From Gluconacetobacter dulcium (GTDB taxonomy: Bacteria; Pseudomonadota; Alphaproteobacteria; Acetobacterales; Acetobacteraceae): DNA of 64,000 nucleotides. The notes under the pieces were generated by a model. That model had not been told where the DNA came from. It did no database searches and saw nothing but the letters and a program-made list of their open reading frames with translations. Location of the stretch: NCBI RefSeq assembly GCF_014174165.1, contig NZ_JABEQN010000001.1:124001-188000 (forward strand), written 5' to 3'. Of this stretch, positions 1 to 11,156 are shown in pieces (position 1 is the first letter of the stretch; each line of letters starts with the position of its first letter). The translations under genes and the position numbers were made by a program.

Positions 1-33
1 CGGGGTGCCTTCGGGTAAACAGCCGGAAGATTT

Positions 34-94
34 TTCCCACCCGACAGGGAACAATCAGGGTGGGAATTTTCTTCCCAGCCCCACGAGAGGCTGG
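34..94 (+). promoter_or_regulatory. two-hairpin leader upstream of carA
   Basis: Two inverted repeats lie directly upstream of the first carA start. TTCCCACCC (34-42) pairs perfectly with GGGTGGGAA (58-66) across a 15-nt loop. CCAGCC (75-80) pairs with GGCTGG (89-94) across 8 nt. They end about 30 nt before the ATG at 126. Pyrimidine genes are often controlled by leader structures, so an attenuation or translational role is plausible. I do not recognise a known riboswitch class here, and there is no clear U-run terminator. Confidence 0.4.
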
Positions 95-125
95 TAGGAG
101 ATAACCCCGGAAGGAAGAATTCTCC

Positions 126-1550
126 ATGCCGTCATCGATCGACCACATCATCGACCGTCTGGGCGGGGCCGACAACGCCGCCCGCCTGACCGGCGTCGGG
201 ACCGAGGCCATTCGCAAATGGCGTCAGGCCGGCGCGATTCCGCCCAAGCACTGGACGGTGATCCTGCGCCATACCGGCCTCAGCCTGTCCGACCTGCAAC
301 CCGATAGCGTGCCCCCCGACCAAGCATCCGATGGACCGGAGACCCAGATGACCGAGCGCCAGGTTCCCGCCTCGTCCCAAGCCGCCATTCCCACGGGCGC
401 CACCGCCGCCCTGGTGCTGGCCGACGGCACCGTGCTGTGGGGGCGCGGCTTCGGCGCGCACACGCCGGCCACCGGCGCCGCCATCGGCGAACTCTGCTTC
501 TCCACCGGCATGACCGGCTATCAGGAAACCCTGACCGACCCGTCCTTCGCCGGCCAGATCATCACCTTCACCTTTCCGCATATCGGCAATGTCGGCACCA
601 ACGAAGCCGATGACGAAGCCACCCGCGTCGCGGCACGCGGCCTGGTGGTCAAGCAGGACCTCACCGAACCCGCCAACTGGCGCGCCACGCAGGGTCTCGA
701 TCGCTGGCTGAAGGCCCAGGGCGTCCCCGGCATCTGCGGCGTCGATACCCGCGCGATCACGCTCCGCATCCGCGACGGCGGCGCGCAGACCGCCATCCTG
801 TCCTACCCCGCCGACGGCGCGTTCGACCTCGACGCCCTGCGCGCCCAGGCCGCCGCCTGGCCCGGCCTGGAAGGCATGGACCTGGCCCGCGACGTTACCT
901 GCGCCCAGGCCTATCCATGGGCCGAAGGCGTATGGACCTGGCCCGGCGGCACCCTGCCCCTGCCCGAAAAACGCCGCCGCGTCGTCGCCGTCGATTACGG
1001 CGCCAAGCGCAACATCCTGCGCTGCCTGGCCAATGCCGGCTGCGATGTCACGGTCGTCCCCGCCACCGCCACGGCGGAAGAGATCCTGGCGCTCGATCCC
1101 GCCGGCGTCTTCCTCTCCAACGGCCCCGGCGACCCGGCCGCGACCGCCGCCTATGCGGTGCCGGCCATCCAGGGCGTGCTCAAGGCCGGCAAGCCGATCT
1201 TCGGCATCTGCCTCGGCCACCAGCTCCTGGCGCAGGCGCTGGGCGCGCGCACCTACAAGCTGGCGCGCGGCCATCGCGGCGCCAACCAGCCCGTCAAGGA
1301 CCTGGGCACCGGCAAGGTCGAGATCACCAGCCAGAATCACGGTTTCGCGGTGGACGAATCCAGCCTGCCCGACGATGTCCGCGTGACGCATACCAGCCTG
1401 TTCGACGGCTCGAACGAAGGCATCGCCTCCACGCGCTACGCGGCCTTCTCGGTCCAGTACCACCCCGAGGCCAGCCCCGGCCCGTCGGACAGCCACTACC
1501 TGTTCGACCGCTTCGTCGCCCTGATCGACCGCACCAATCAGCCCGCCTGA
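126..1550 (+). CDS. carA: carbamoyl-phosphate synthase small subunit with N-terminal HTH extension
   Basis: This is the glutamine amidotransferase subunit, which hydrolyses glutamine and passes ammonia to CarB for carbamoyl phosphate (arginine and pyrimidine synthesis). The class-I triad is visible: Cys362 in GICLGHQ, then His446 and Glu448 in QYHPEASPGP. The ordinary CarA body starts near residue 75 (MTERQ, ATG at 348), giving a family-typical 400 aa. Residues 1-60 add a helix-turn-helix-like segment (AARLTGVGTEAIRKW) resembling the YdaS/'carph-isopro' type. The start at 126 has a strong ribosome site (GGAAGGA), while the one at 348 has only GGAG at 338-341. Both may be used. carB follows 12 nt downstream. 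Confidence 0.95.
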   Translation: MPSSIDHIIDRLGGADNAARLTGVGTEAIRKWRQAGAIPPKHWTVILRHTGLSLSDLQPDSVPPDQASDGPETQMTERQVPASSQAAIPTGATAALVLADGTVLWGRGFGAHTPATGAAIGELCFSTGMTGYQETLTDPSFAGQIITFTFPHIGNVGTNEADDEATRVAARGLVVKQDLTEPANWRATQGLDRWLKAQGVPGICGVDTRAITLRIRDGGAQTAILSYPADGAFDLDALRAQAAAWPGLEGMDLARDVTCAQAYPWAEGVWTWPGGTLPLPEKRRRVVAVDYGAKRNILRCLANAGCDVTVVPATATAEEILALDPAGVFLSNGPGDPAATAAYAVPAIQGVLKAGKPIFGICLGHQLLAQALGARTYKLARGHRGANQPVKDLGTGKVEITSQNHGFAVDESSLPDDVRVTHTSLFDGSNEGIASTRYAAFSVQYHPEASPGPSDSHYLFDRFVALIDRTNQPA

Positions 1551-1562
1551 AAGTCGCGCCCC

Positions 1563-4817
<3,255 letters not shown>

Positions 4818-4949
4818 GCGTACCACACCCACGCCGGGAACAGGGCAGGCACCGCCGGCCCCGTTTCCGGCGCTGTCGGTCTTGTGGGATGCTCTTGTTG
4901 CAATCTGCCATGTCGGCCATCTGACCGACCTTCACCCTGGGGACGCGCC

Positions 4950-5423
4950 TTGCAGAAATTTCCGATGACAGGCAAGGGCCTGCAACGGCTGGAAGATGAA
5001 CTTCGCAAACTCAAGAGTGAAGAGCGCCCGGCCGTGATCCGCGCGATCGCCGAAGCCCGCAGCCACGGCGACCTGTCGGAAAATGCCGAGTACCACGCCG
5101 CCCGAGACCGTCAGTCCTTCATCGAGGGCCGGATCATCGAACTGGAAGAGATCGTCTCCTCGGCCGAGGTGATCGACCCGTCCACCCTGTCGGGCGACCA
5201 GGTGAAATTCGGCGCCCAGGTCAGCCTGGTGGACGAAGAGACCGACAAGGAAGCCACCTACCAGATCGTCGGCGTGCACGAGGCCGACATCAAGCAGGGC
5301 CTGCTGTCCGTGTCCTCGCCGCTGGCCAAGTCGCTCATCGGCAAGAAGATCGGCGATACCGTCTCGGTCCCCGCCCCCGGCGGCGACCGGACCTACGAAA
5401 TCCTGGCCGTCACCTACGGCTGA
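4950..5423 (+). CDS. greA: transcription elongation factor GreA
   Basis: GreA enters the RNA polymerase secondary channel and stimulates cleavage of backtracked RNA. The N-terminal coiled coil carries the conserved tip motif HGDLSENAEYHAA, and the C-terminal FKBP-like part ends with GDTVSVPAPGG. I place the start at TTG 4950 (reads LQKFPMTGKG), which gives 157 aa, the usual family length, with purine-rich GGGGA just upstream. ATG 4965 would be slightly short. The reading frame remains open further upstream, but those residues are unlike the family. Confidence 0.93.
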   Translation: MQKFPMTGKGLQRLEDELRKLKSEERPAVIRAIAEARSHGDLSENAEYHAARDRQSFIEGRIIELEEIVSSAEVIDPSTLSGDQVKFGAQVSLVDEETDKEATYQIVGVHEADIKQGLLSVSSPLAKSLIGKKIGDTVSVPAPGGDRTYEILAVTYG

Positions 5424-5434
5424 GGCAGCCGGTC

Positions 5435-6631
5435 ATGATCACGCTCGATGACGTCCGGGCGGCCGCCGCCCGGATCGAGGGGCGCGTGCTGCGCACCCCC
5501 ACGGTTCCCTCGCACGCCCTGTCGAAGGCGACAGGCGCGGAGATCGTGCTCAAGCTGGACAATCTCCAGGCCGTGGGCTCGTTCAAGGAACGCGGCGCCG
5601 CCAACAAGCTGGCGCTGCTGACATCCGAGGAACGCGGGCGCGGCGTCATCACCGTCTCGGCCGGCAACCACGCGCAGGGCGTCGCCCGCCATGCCGCGCT
5701 GCTGGGCATCGACGCGGTCATCGTCATGCCGCGCTTCACCCCCGCCGCCAAGGTCACGCGCACCGCCGCGTGGGGCGCGCGCGTGGTGCTGCACGGCGAC
5801 AATTTCGCCGAAGCCACCGCCCATGCCGACGCCCTGTGCGCGGCGGAAGGCCGCGTCTTCGTCCACCCGTACGACGACCCGGCGGTCATGGCCGGCCAGG
5901 GCACCTTCGCGCTCGAACTGCTCGAGGATGCCGGCCCGCTGGATGTCTTCGTCGGCCCCATCGGCGGCGGCGGCCTGCTCTCGGGCTGCGCCGTGGCCGG
6001 CGCCGCCCTGCGGCCGGAGATGGACATCGTCGGCGTGCAGGTCGAAGCCTATTCCTCCCTCTCCGACTTCCCCGGCGACGAGCTCACACCACCCGGCGGC
6101 GCCACGATCGCCGAGGGCATCGCGGTCCTGCGCATCGGCCGCCAGCCGCTTTCGGTCATCCGCGATCACGTCTCGCGCGTGCTGGTGGTGCCGGAACGCG
6201 CGGTCGAGGACGCCATCACCCTGATGGCCGAGGGCGCCAAGCAGGTCAGCGAAGGTGCTGGCGCCGCGGCCCTGGCGGCCGTGCTGACCTACCCGGAACT
6301 GTTCCGTGGCAAGCGCGTCGCCCTGCCCGTCACCGGCGGCAATATCGACAGCCGCATCCTGGCCAACACCCTGCTGCGCACGCTGCTGCGCGACGGCCGC
6401 CTGCTGTGCCTCAAGATGGACATCCCCGACCGGCCGGGCGTGCTGGCCGACATCTCGCGCAAGATCGGCGATGCCGGCGGCAACATCATCGAGGTCTCGC
6501 ACCAGCGCCTGTTCACCGCCGCCAGCGTCCAGGCCGCCGAACTGGAAGTGATGATCGAGGCCCGCGACCCGCTGCACGCCCAGCAGATCATGGACGAACT
6601 GGCCAAGACCTACATCGTCCGCCGGGTCTGA
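5435..6631 (+). CDS. ilvA: threonine ammonia-lyase with ACT domain
   Basis: A PLP enzyme that deaminates threonine to 2-oxobutyrate, the first step toward isoleucine. The PLP lysine is Lys51 in SFKERGAANK, and the glycine-rich phosphate loop is GPIGGGGLLSG near residue 175. A single ACT domain covers about residues 325-398 (MDIPDRPGVLADISRKIG). The 398-aa, one-ACT layout matches the shorter, catabolic-like class rather than the two-ACT biosynthetic IlvA of E. coli. It starts 11 nt after greA. Confidence 0.9.
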   Translation: MITLDDVRAAAARIEGRVLRTPTVPSHALSKATGAEIVLKLDNLQAVGSFKERGAANKLALLTSEERGRGVITVSAGNHAQGVARHAALLGIDAVIVMPRFTPAAKVTRTAAWGARVVLHGDNFAEATAHADALCAAEGRVFVHPYDDPAVMAGQGTFALELLEDAGPLDVFVGPIGGGGLLSGCAVAGAALRPEMDIVGVQVEAYSSLSDFPGDELTPPGGATIAEGIAVLRIGRQPLSVIRDHVSRVLVVPERAVEDAITLMAEGAKQVSEGAGAAALAAVLTYPELFRGKRVALPVTGGNIDSRILANTLLRTLLRDGRLLCLKMDIPDRPGVLADISRKIGDAGGNIIEVSHQRLFTAASVQAAELEVMIEARDPLHAQQIMDELAKTYIVRRV

Positions 6632-6703
6632 CGCCCCGCCTCCTTGTCATCTCCCCCGCGCACCGATATCGTCCCGAAACGATCGAACCGGGCGTGGGGG
6701 CGC

Positions 6704-7675
6704 ATGGACAATCCGACCAGACTGGACGCCCGACAGGTCGGCGCCGACTCCCTGCCGGTCATCTCGATCGCCGGCCTCTGCGCGGCCGATCCCGCGGAAC
6801 GTCAGGCCGTCGGCGACGCCCTGCGCGCCGCCTGCACGCAGACCGGCTTCTTCTACTGCGTCGATCACGGCGTACCACAGGGCCTGATCGACGCCGTGCT
6901 GGCGGAAAGCCGGCATTTCTTCGCCCTGCCAGCGGAAGACAAGACCCGCCTCGACAAATCCCTGTCCTCCTGCAATCGCGGCTACGAACCGCTCCGCAAC
7001 CAGACGCTGGAAGCCGGCACCCCGCCCGACCTCAAGGAAGGCTTCTATATCGGCGCCGAGCAGCCGGAATCGGGCGGGCTACGCTTCAACCAGGGGCCCA
7101 ACCAGTGGCCCATGGCCATGCCCGGCTTCCGTCCGACGATGATGGCCTATTCCGCCGCCCTGACCGTCATCGCGGAGCGGCTGATGCAGGGCCTGGCCCT
7201 GTCCCTCGGACTGGCGGAAGATTTTTTCATCACCTATTGCCGCGATCCCCAGATCACGCTGCGGCTGCTGCATTACCCGCCCCAGCCCGCCAACCCGCAA
7301 CCCGGCGAGAAAGGCTGCGGCGCCCATACCGATTTCGGCGGCCTCACCCTCCTGCTGCAGGACGGGAGCGGCGGCCTGCAAGTACGCGGGCCGGATGATG
7401 GCTGGATTCACGCCACCCCCATCCCCGGCAGCTTCGTCGTCAATCTGGGCGACATGATCGCGCGCTGGACCAACGACCGCTACCGCTCCACGCTGCACCG
7501 CGTCGTCAACACCTCCGGCGGCGACCGCTACTCCGTACCCTTCTTCTACACCGGCAACGCCGACTACACGGTCTCCTGCCTGCCCGGCTGCCTCGCGCCG
7601 GGCGAAACCCCGCGCTACCCGCCCGTCACCGTGCAGGACCATCTGCGCGCCATGTATCGCCGCACCTATGGCTGA
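6704..7675 (+). CDS. 2-oxoglutarate/Fe(II) oxygenase, isopenicillin-N-synthase family
   Basis: A cytosolic non-haem iron oxygenase of the IPNS-like superfamily, 323 aa. The iron ligands fit the HxD...H triad: His208 and Asp210 in GAHTDFGGLTLL, and His265 in STLHRVVN. Arg275 and Ser277 (RYSVPFF) form the usual 2-oxoglutarate-binding RxS. The N-terminal DIOX_N part (FFYCVDHGVP) is present. The start is ATG 6704, preceded by GTGGGGGC; the in-frame TTG at 6644 lacks a ribosome site. The last codons overlap the next gene by 8 nt. The substrate is unknown; neighbours hint at uptake and turnover of a small molecule. Confidence 0.85.
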   Translation: MDNPTRLDARQVGADSLPVISIAGLCAADPAERQAVGDALRAACTQTGFFYCVDHGVPQGLIDAVLAESRHFFALPAEDKTRLDKSLSSCNRGYEPLRNQTLEAGTPPDLKEGFYIGAEQPESGGLRFNQGPNQWPMAMPGFRPTMMAYSAALTVIAERLMQGLALSLGLAEDFFITYCRDPQITLRLLHYPPQPANPQPGEKGCGAHTDFGGLTLLLQDGSGGLQVRGPDDGWIHATPIPGSFVVNLGDMIARWTNDRYRSTLHRVVNTSGGDRYSVPFFYTGNADYTVSCLPGCLAPGETPRYPPVTVQDHLRAMYRRTYG

Positions 7676-8432
7676 TACCGGTGCCGAGCCGCTCCTGCTC
7701 ATCCACGGCGCCTGGCAGGGCGCATGGGTCTGGGACGGCTTCCGCGCGGCGCTCGCCCGGCGCGGCGACCACCGCCCGGCCATCGCGGTCGACCTCCCCG
7801 GCAACGGCGCCGACGGCGCGCCGCCCGCCACCGCTTCCCTGCCGGCCTATCTGGACCATCTCGACCAGATCGTCGCCAACATCGGGCGCCCGTTCAGCAT
7901 CGTCGCCCATTCCGGCGGCGGGGTCGTCGCCTCGGCCCTGGCCGAGCGGCATCCCCGCCTGACGCGCCGGCTGGTCTATATCGCCGGCATGATGCTGCCG
8001 TCGGAAACCGGCTTCGCGGCCATGGTCAACCACCTGCTGCCCACCGACCCGACCGCCTCCGGCGTCACCCCATGGCTCGACTGGCCGGTACCGGGCGCAA
8101 TCTCCGTCGTCCCGCCGGAAGCCGCCATCGCCTTCTTCCTCCAGGACTGCCCCCCGGCTCTCGCGGTGCCGGCCTCCCGCCGCCTCACGCCACAGGGCGA
8201 ACGCGGCCGCGCCCTGACCGCGCATCTCACGCCGGAGCGGTTCGGCACCATCCCGCGCCTCTACGTCCAGGCCCTCCGCGACAGGTCCGTCACCCTGCCG
8301 TTGCAGCGCCTCATGTGCGAACGGCTCCCCGGCGCGACCATCCGCACCATCGACACCGGCCACGCCCCCCACGTCGTCGCCCCGGATGCGCTGCTCGACA
8401 TCCTGCTGCCCTTCCTCGATTCCCCCGGATGA
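7668..8432 (+). CDS. alpha/beta-fold hydrolase
   Basis: A 254-aa soluble hydrolase, probably an esterase. The oxyanion-hole segment is LLIHGAWQGAWVW. The nucleophile elbow is AHSGGG with Ser82, a variant of GxSxG whose first position is Ala. Candidate acid and base are Asp205 (LRDRSVTL) and His232 (TGHAPHVVAP). The pattern resembles the EstC/methyl-ester hydrolase group. It overlaps the upstream oxygenase by 8 nt and the downstream binding-protein gene by 4 nt (ATGA), so the three are probably co-translated. The substrate cannot be read from the sequence. Confidence 0.82.
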   Translation: MADTGAEPLLLIHGAWQGAWVWDGFRAALARRGDHRPAIAVDLPGNGADGAPPATASLPAYLDHLDQIVANIGRPFSIVAHSGGGVVASALAERHPRLTRRLVYIAGMMLPSETGFAAMVNHLLPTDPTASGVTPWLDWPVPGAISVVPPEAAIAFFLQDCPPALAVPASRRLTPQGERGRALTAHLTPERFGTIPRLYVQALRDRSVTLPLQRLMCERLPGATIRTIDTGHAPHVVAPDALLDILLPFLDSPG

Positions 8433-9601
8433 CCCGCATCCGGCTGCCCGCCTCCCGCATGGCCACGCGCCGGGGTCTCCTGCACATGGCCACCGCCGCC
8501 TCGGTCGCCACGGCCCTGCCCGGCCGCGCCACCGCCCGCGACCTCCCGCCCGACGACCCGACCCTGGCCAGGCTGACCGCCCAATGGTCCACACCACCCC
8601 TCCCCCCGATCCGCGAGGAAGATGCCCTCCTCGCCATCGCGCATATCAGCCCGGTCACCGATGGCGGCTGGAGTTCGCTGCATAACCGCGCGGTCCAGGC
8701 CGTCCACGCCGCCTTCCCGCGCCTGCGCACCGTCTGGGTGGAAAATGTCCCGTTCTCGGCCGACGCCGAACGCATCCTCCGCCAGTTCGTGGCCGAGGGC
8801 GCGAACATGGTCCTGGCCGGCGCCGATTACGGCGATTTCCTAACCGATGTCGCCGAACGCGCGCCGGAGGTCGCCTTCGTACAGTGCGACAGCAACCGCC
8901 TGGCCCATAATGTCGGCTGGTATTATATCGCGCACTGGTATGCGTCCTACGTCATCGGCATCGCCGCCGGCCGGCTGACGCGCACCGGCCGCCTCGGCTT
9001 CATCGCGTCCTTCCCGCTGCCCAGCGTCTATGGCAGCGCCAACGCGCTGCTGCTCGGCGCACGCTCCGTCCGTCCCGACACGACCATGCATGTCGTATCC
9101 ATCAACGCCTGGTTCGACCCGCAGGGCGCGCTGGGCGCGGCGGCCGCCCTGGCCGACAATGGATGCGACGTCCTGGCCGGCATCATGGACGAGCCCAGCT
9201 ATCTGCGCCTCGCCCAGCAGCGCGGCCTGTGGGGCATCATGTCCAGCACCGACCAGCGTGCGAGCGGCCCCGACGCCTATCTCAGCTCCGTCGTCTATGA
9301 TTTCCGGAATTATTACGTCGATCAGGTCCGCGCCCGCCTGGAGGGAAGCTGGACCCCGACCGCCCGATTGCTGCCCCTCGGCGCCGGCGTCGATCGCGAT
9401 GCGTGGGGCGCGCGGGTGCCCGAGGCCGTGCGGCGGCAGGCCGATGCCGCGCGAGACCGGATCATGGCCGGCTGGTCCCCCTTCGTCGGCCCGCTACGCG
9501 ATACGCACGACCGTATCCGCGTAGCATCCGGCGAACGCATGGACGATTTCAGCCTCTATCACTGGAACTGGCCCCTGAACGGGGTCCACGGCCTGGACTG
9601 A
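8429..9601 (+). CDS. BMP-family (PnrA/Med-like) solute-binding protein, probable Tat substrate
   Basis: A 390-aa periplasmic-binding protein of the basic membrane protein family. Family members bind nucleosides and related solutes for ABC import. The N-terminus carries a twin-arginine-like signal (TRRGLLHM followed by ASVATALPGRATA). Body motifs include AHISPVTDGGWSSLHNRAVQ, GANMVLAGADYGDF and GWYYIAHWYASYVIGIAAGR. No ABC permease or ATPase genes are adjacent, so it either works with a distant transporter or serves as a sensor. The start overlaps the stop of the hydrolase (ATGA). Confidence 0.82.
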   Translation: MTRIRLPASRMATRRGLLHMATAASVATALPGRATARDLPPDDPTLARLTAQWSTPPLPPIREEDALLAIAHISPVTDGGWSSLHNRAVQAVHAAFPRLRTVWVENVPFSADAERILRQFVAEGANMVLAGADYGDFLTDVAERAPEVAFVQCDSNRLAHNVGWYYIAHWYASYVIGIAAGRLTRTGRLGFIASFPLPSVYGSANALLLGARSVRPDTTMHVVSINAWFDPQGALGAAAALADNGCDVLAGIMDEPSYLRLAQQRGLWGIMSSTDQRASGPDAYLSSVVYDFRNYYVDQVRARLEGSWTPTARLLPLGAGVDRDAWGARVPEAVRRQADAARDRIMAGWSPFVGPLRDTHDRIRVASGERMDDFSLYHWNWPLNGVHGLD

Positions 9602-9605
9602 CGCC

Positions 9606-9628
9606 CCGCCCGATCCGCGACCGGGCGG
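9606..9628. terminator. hairpin between convergent genes
   Basis: CCGCCCG (9606-9612) and CGGGCGG (9622-9628) form a 7-bp GC-rich stem with a 9-nt loop, in the 28-nt gap between the BMP gene and the dodecin gene running the other way. There is no U-run, so bidirectional termination is an inference from position. Confidence 0.4.
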
Positions 9629-9629
9629 C

Positions 9630-9842
9630 TCAGGTCTCGTCGATGGTAAACCCGACCTTCAGCGTCACCTGATAATGGCCCACCTGGCCATTGACCACAT
9701 GGCCGCGCGTATTCACCACTTCGAACCAGCGGATCGCATGCACGCTGTCGGAAGCACGCGACAGCGCGCTGCCGATCGCGGCTTCGATCGTGTCGGGCGA
9801 CGAACCCACCAGTTCGACCACCTTGTAGACATGTCCGGACAT
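9630..9842 (-). CDS. dodecin
   Basis: A 70-aa flavin-binding dodecin. Members assemble into a hollow dodecamer that stores or buffers flavins. The sequence is typical: VYKVVELVGSSPDTIEAAI at the start, the conserved Trp in IRWFEVVNTRGHV, then GQVGHYQVTLKVGF. The start at 9842 has an excellent ribosome site (AGGGAGGAAC) and gives the family length; the in-frame upstream ATG at 9896 adds unrelated residues. It lies downstream of upp on the same strand. Confidence 0.9.
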   Translation of the reverse strand: MSGHVYKVVELVGSSPDTIEAAIGSALSRASDSVHAIRWFEVVNTRGHVVNGQVGHYQVTLKVGFTIDET

Positions 9843-9845
9843 GAT

Positions 9846-9894
9846 GTTCCTCCCTGTCCCGAGAGGCTGTTCCAACAGCCTCCGACAGAGGAAC
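9846..9894 (-). promoter_or_regulatory. long hairpin covering the dodecin ribosome binding site
   Basis: A nested stem lies between upp and dodecin. GAGGCTGTT (9863-9871) pairs perfectly with AACAGCCTC (9874-9882). Outside it CTGTC (9854-9858) pairs with GACAG (9884-9888), and GTTCCT (9846-9851) with AGGAAC (9889-9894). On the minus strand the outer arm includes the dodecin Shine-Dalgarno GGGAGGAAC. It could end upp transcription, limit dodecin translation, or both. Confidence 0.55.
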
Positions 9895-9925
9895 AACGGC
9901 TCCCGCCAGTCCGGGTTCCAGCCGG

Positions 9926-10582
9926 CTACTTGGTGCCGAACAACCGGTCCCCGGCGTCGCCCAGGCCGGGCCGGATATAGCCGTGCGCGTCCAGCTCGCG
10001 GTCGATGGAGCAGGTAATGATCTTCACGTCGGGATGCGCCGCCGAGAGAAACGCCACCCCTTCCGGCGCCGCCAGCAGGCAGACGAAGACAAGCTGCCGC
10101 GCCCCCGCGGCCTTCAGCCGGTCGATCGCCGCGGCGGCACTGTGCCCGGTCGCCAGCATCGGATCGACGACGATGCAGACCCGCACGTCGATATCCTCGG
10201 GCAGCTTCATGTAATATTCGACCGGCTCCAGCGATTCCGGGTCACGGAACAGGCCGATATGCCCCACCCGGGCGGCCGGCAGCAGATCGAGCATCCCGTC
10301 CAGAATGCCGTTGCCCGCCCGCAGGATCGACACCAGGCAGAGCTTCTTGCCCGAGAGCAGGCGCCCTTCCATATGCTCCAGCGGCGTTTCGATCTCCACC
10401 GTCTCCAGCGGCAGGTCCCGCGTGGCCTCATAGGCCATCAACAGGCTGATCTCGCGCGTCAGGCGGCGGAACCCCGCCGTCGACGTGCTCACCTGCCGCA
10501 GCCGGGTCAGCTTGTGCTGAACCAGAGGATGATCCAGCACCACCACGGGCGCGGAAGGGGGGGTAATCACATTCTCGCTCAT
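9926..10582 (-). CDS. upp: uracil phosphoribosyltransferase
   Basis: Salvages uracil to UMP with PRPP. The 218-aa length fits the family. The PRPP-binding loop is [15 protein letters not shown], the N-terminal segment [12 protein letters not shown] is characteristic, and the C-terminal uracil loop reads [18 protein letters not shown]. It is cytosolic and is followed by the dodecin gene 83 nt downstream. Confidence 0.96.
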   Translation of the reverse strand: MSENVITPPSAPVVVLDHPLVQHKLTRLRQVSTSTAGFRRLTREISLLMAYEATRDLPLETVEIETPLEHMEGRLLSGKKLCLVSILRAGNGILDGMLDLLPAARVGHIGLFRDPESLEPVEYYMKLPEDIDVRVCIVVDPMLATGHSAAAAIDRLKAAGARQLVFVCLLAAPEGVAFLSAAHPDVKIITCSIDRELDAHGYIRPGLGDAGDRLFGTK

Positions 10583-10633
10583 CCTGCCCTTTTACGGCAG
10601 ATCGTGGCGCAACCGAAAGGGCTACCCGCCCGC

Positions 10634-11047
10634 TCAGGCGGCGTCAGGCACAAAATTCAACGCCAGCCCGTTGATGCAATAGCGCAGCCCGGTCGGCCGC
10701 GGCCCGTCGGGGAAAAGATGCCCCAGATGCCCCTGGCAGGACGCGCAATGGATTTCGGTCCTGACCATCCCGTGACTGGTATCGGTATGGCTTTCCACCG
10801 CATGCGGCAGCACGTCATAATAGGAGGGCCAGCCGCTGCCGCTGTCATATTTGGCCTCGGAGCGGAACAGCGGCGTGCCGCAGGCCGCGCAACGATAAAG
10901 CCCCGCCCGCTTTTCATGGTTCAGCGGGCTCGATCCGGGGCGTTCGGTGCCATGATCGCGCATCACGCGGATCTGGTCCGGCGTCAGCGGGCCGCAGCCA
11001 CTGCCGCAGGCCGGGCCATCCGTCAGGTTCGCTTCGTTCGATGTCAT
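10634..11047 (-). CDS. msrB: peptide-methionine (R)-S-oxide reductase MsrB
   Basis: Reduces methionine-R-sulfoxide in proteins. Starting at ATG 11047 gives 137 aa. The two zinc-binding CxxC pairs are CAAC and CASC, the active-site Cys lies in [11 protein letters not shown], and the family segments [13 protein letters not shown] and [11 protein letters not shown] are intact. A second Cys-rich patch near the N-terminus ([10 protein letters not shown]) is not part of the core domain. Transcribed divergently from gpmI. Confidence 0.95.
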   Translation of the reverse strand: MTSNEANLTDGPACGSGCGPLTPDQIRVMRDHGTERPGSSPLNHEKRAGLYRCAACGTPLFRSEAKYDSGSGWPSYYDVLPHAVESHTDTSHGMVRTEIHCASCQGHLGHLFPDGPRPTGLRYCINGLALNFVPDAA

Positions 11048-11156
11048 TACGCTTCCTCCATCCGGGGCACCAATCTCTCGGGAGCCCGTGCCGGGCCATT
11101 CGCAATCCCGGTAATCGGTGCCATCATGGGCGACAAAATAACGGGAGAGAATACCC

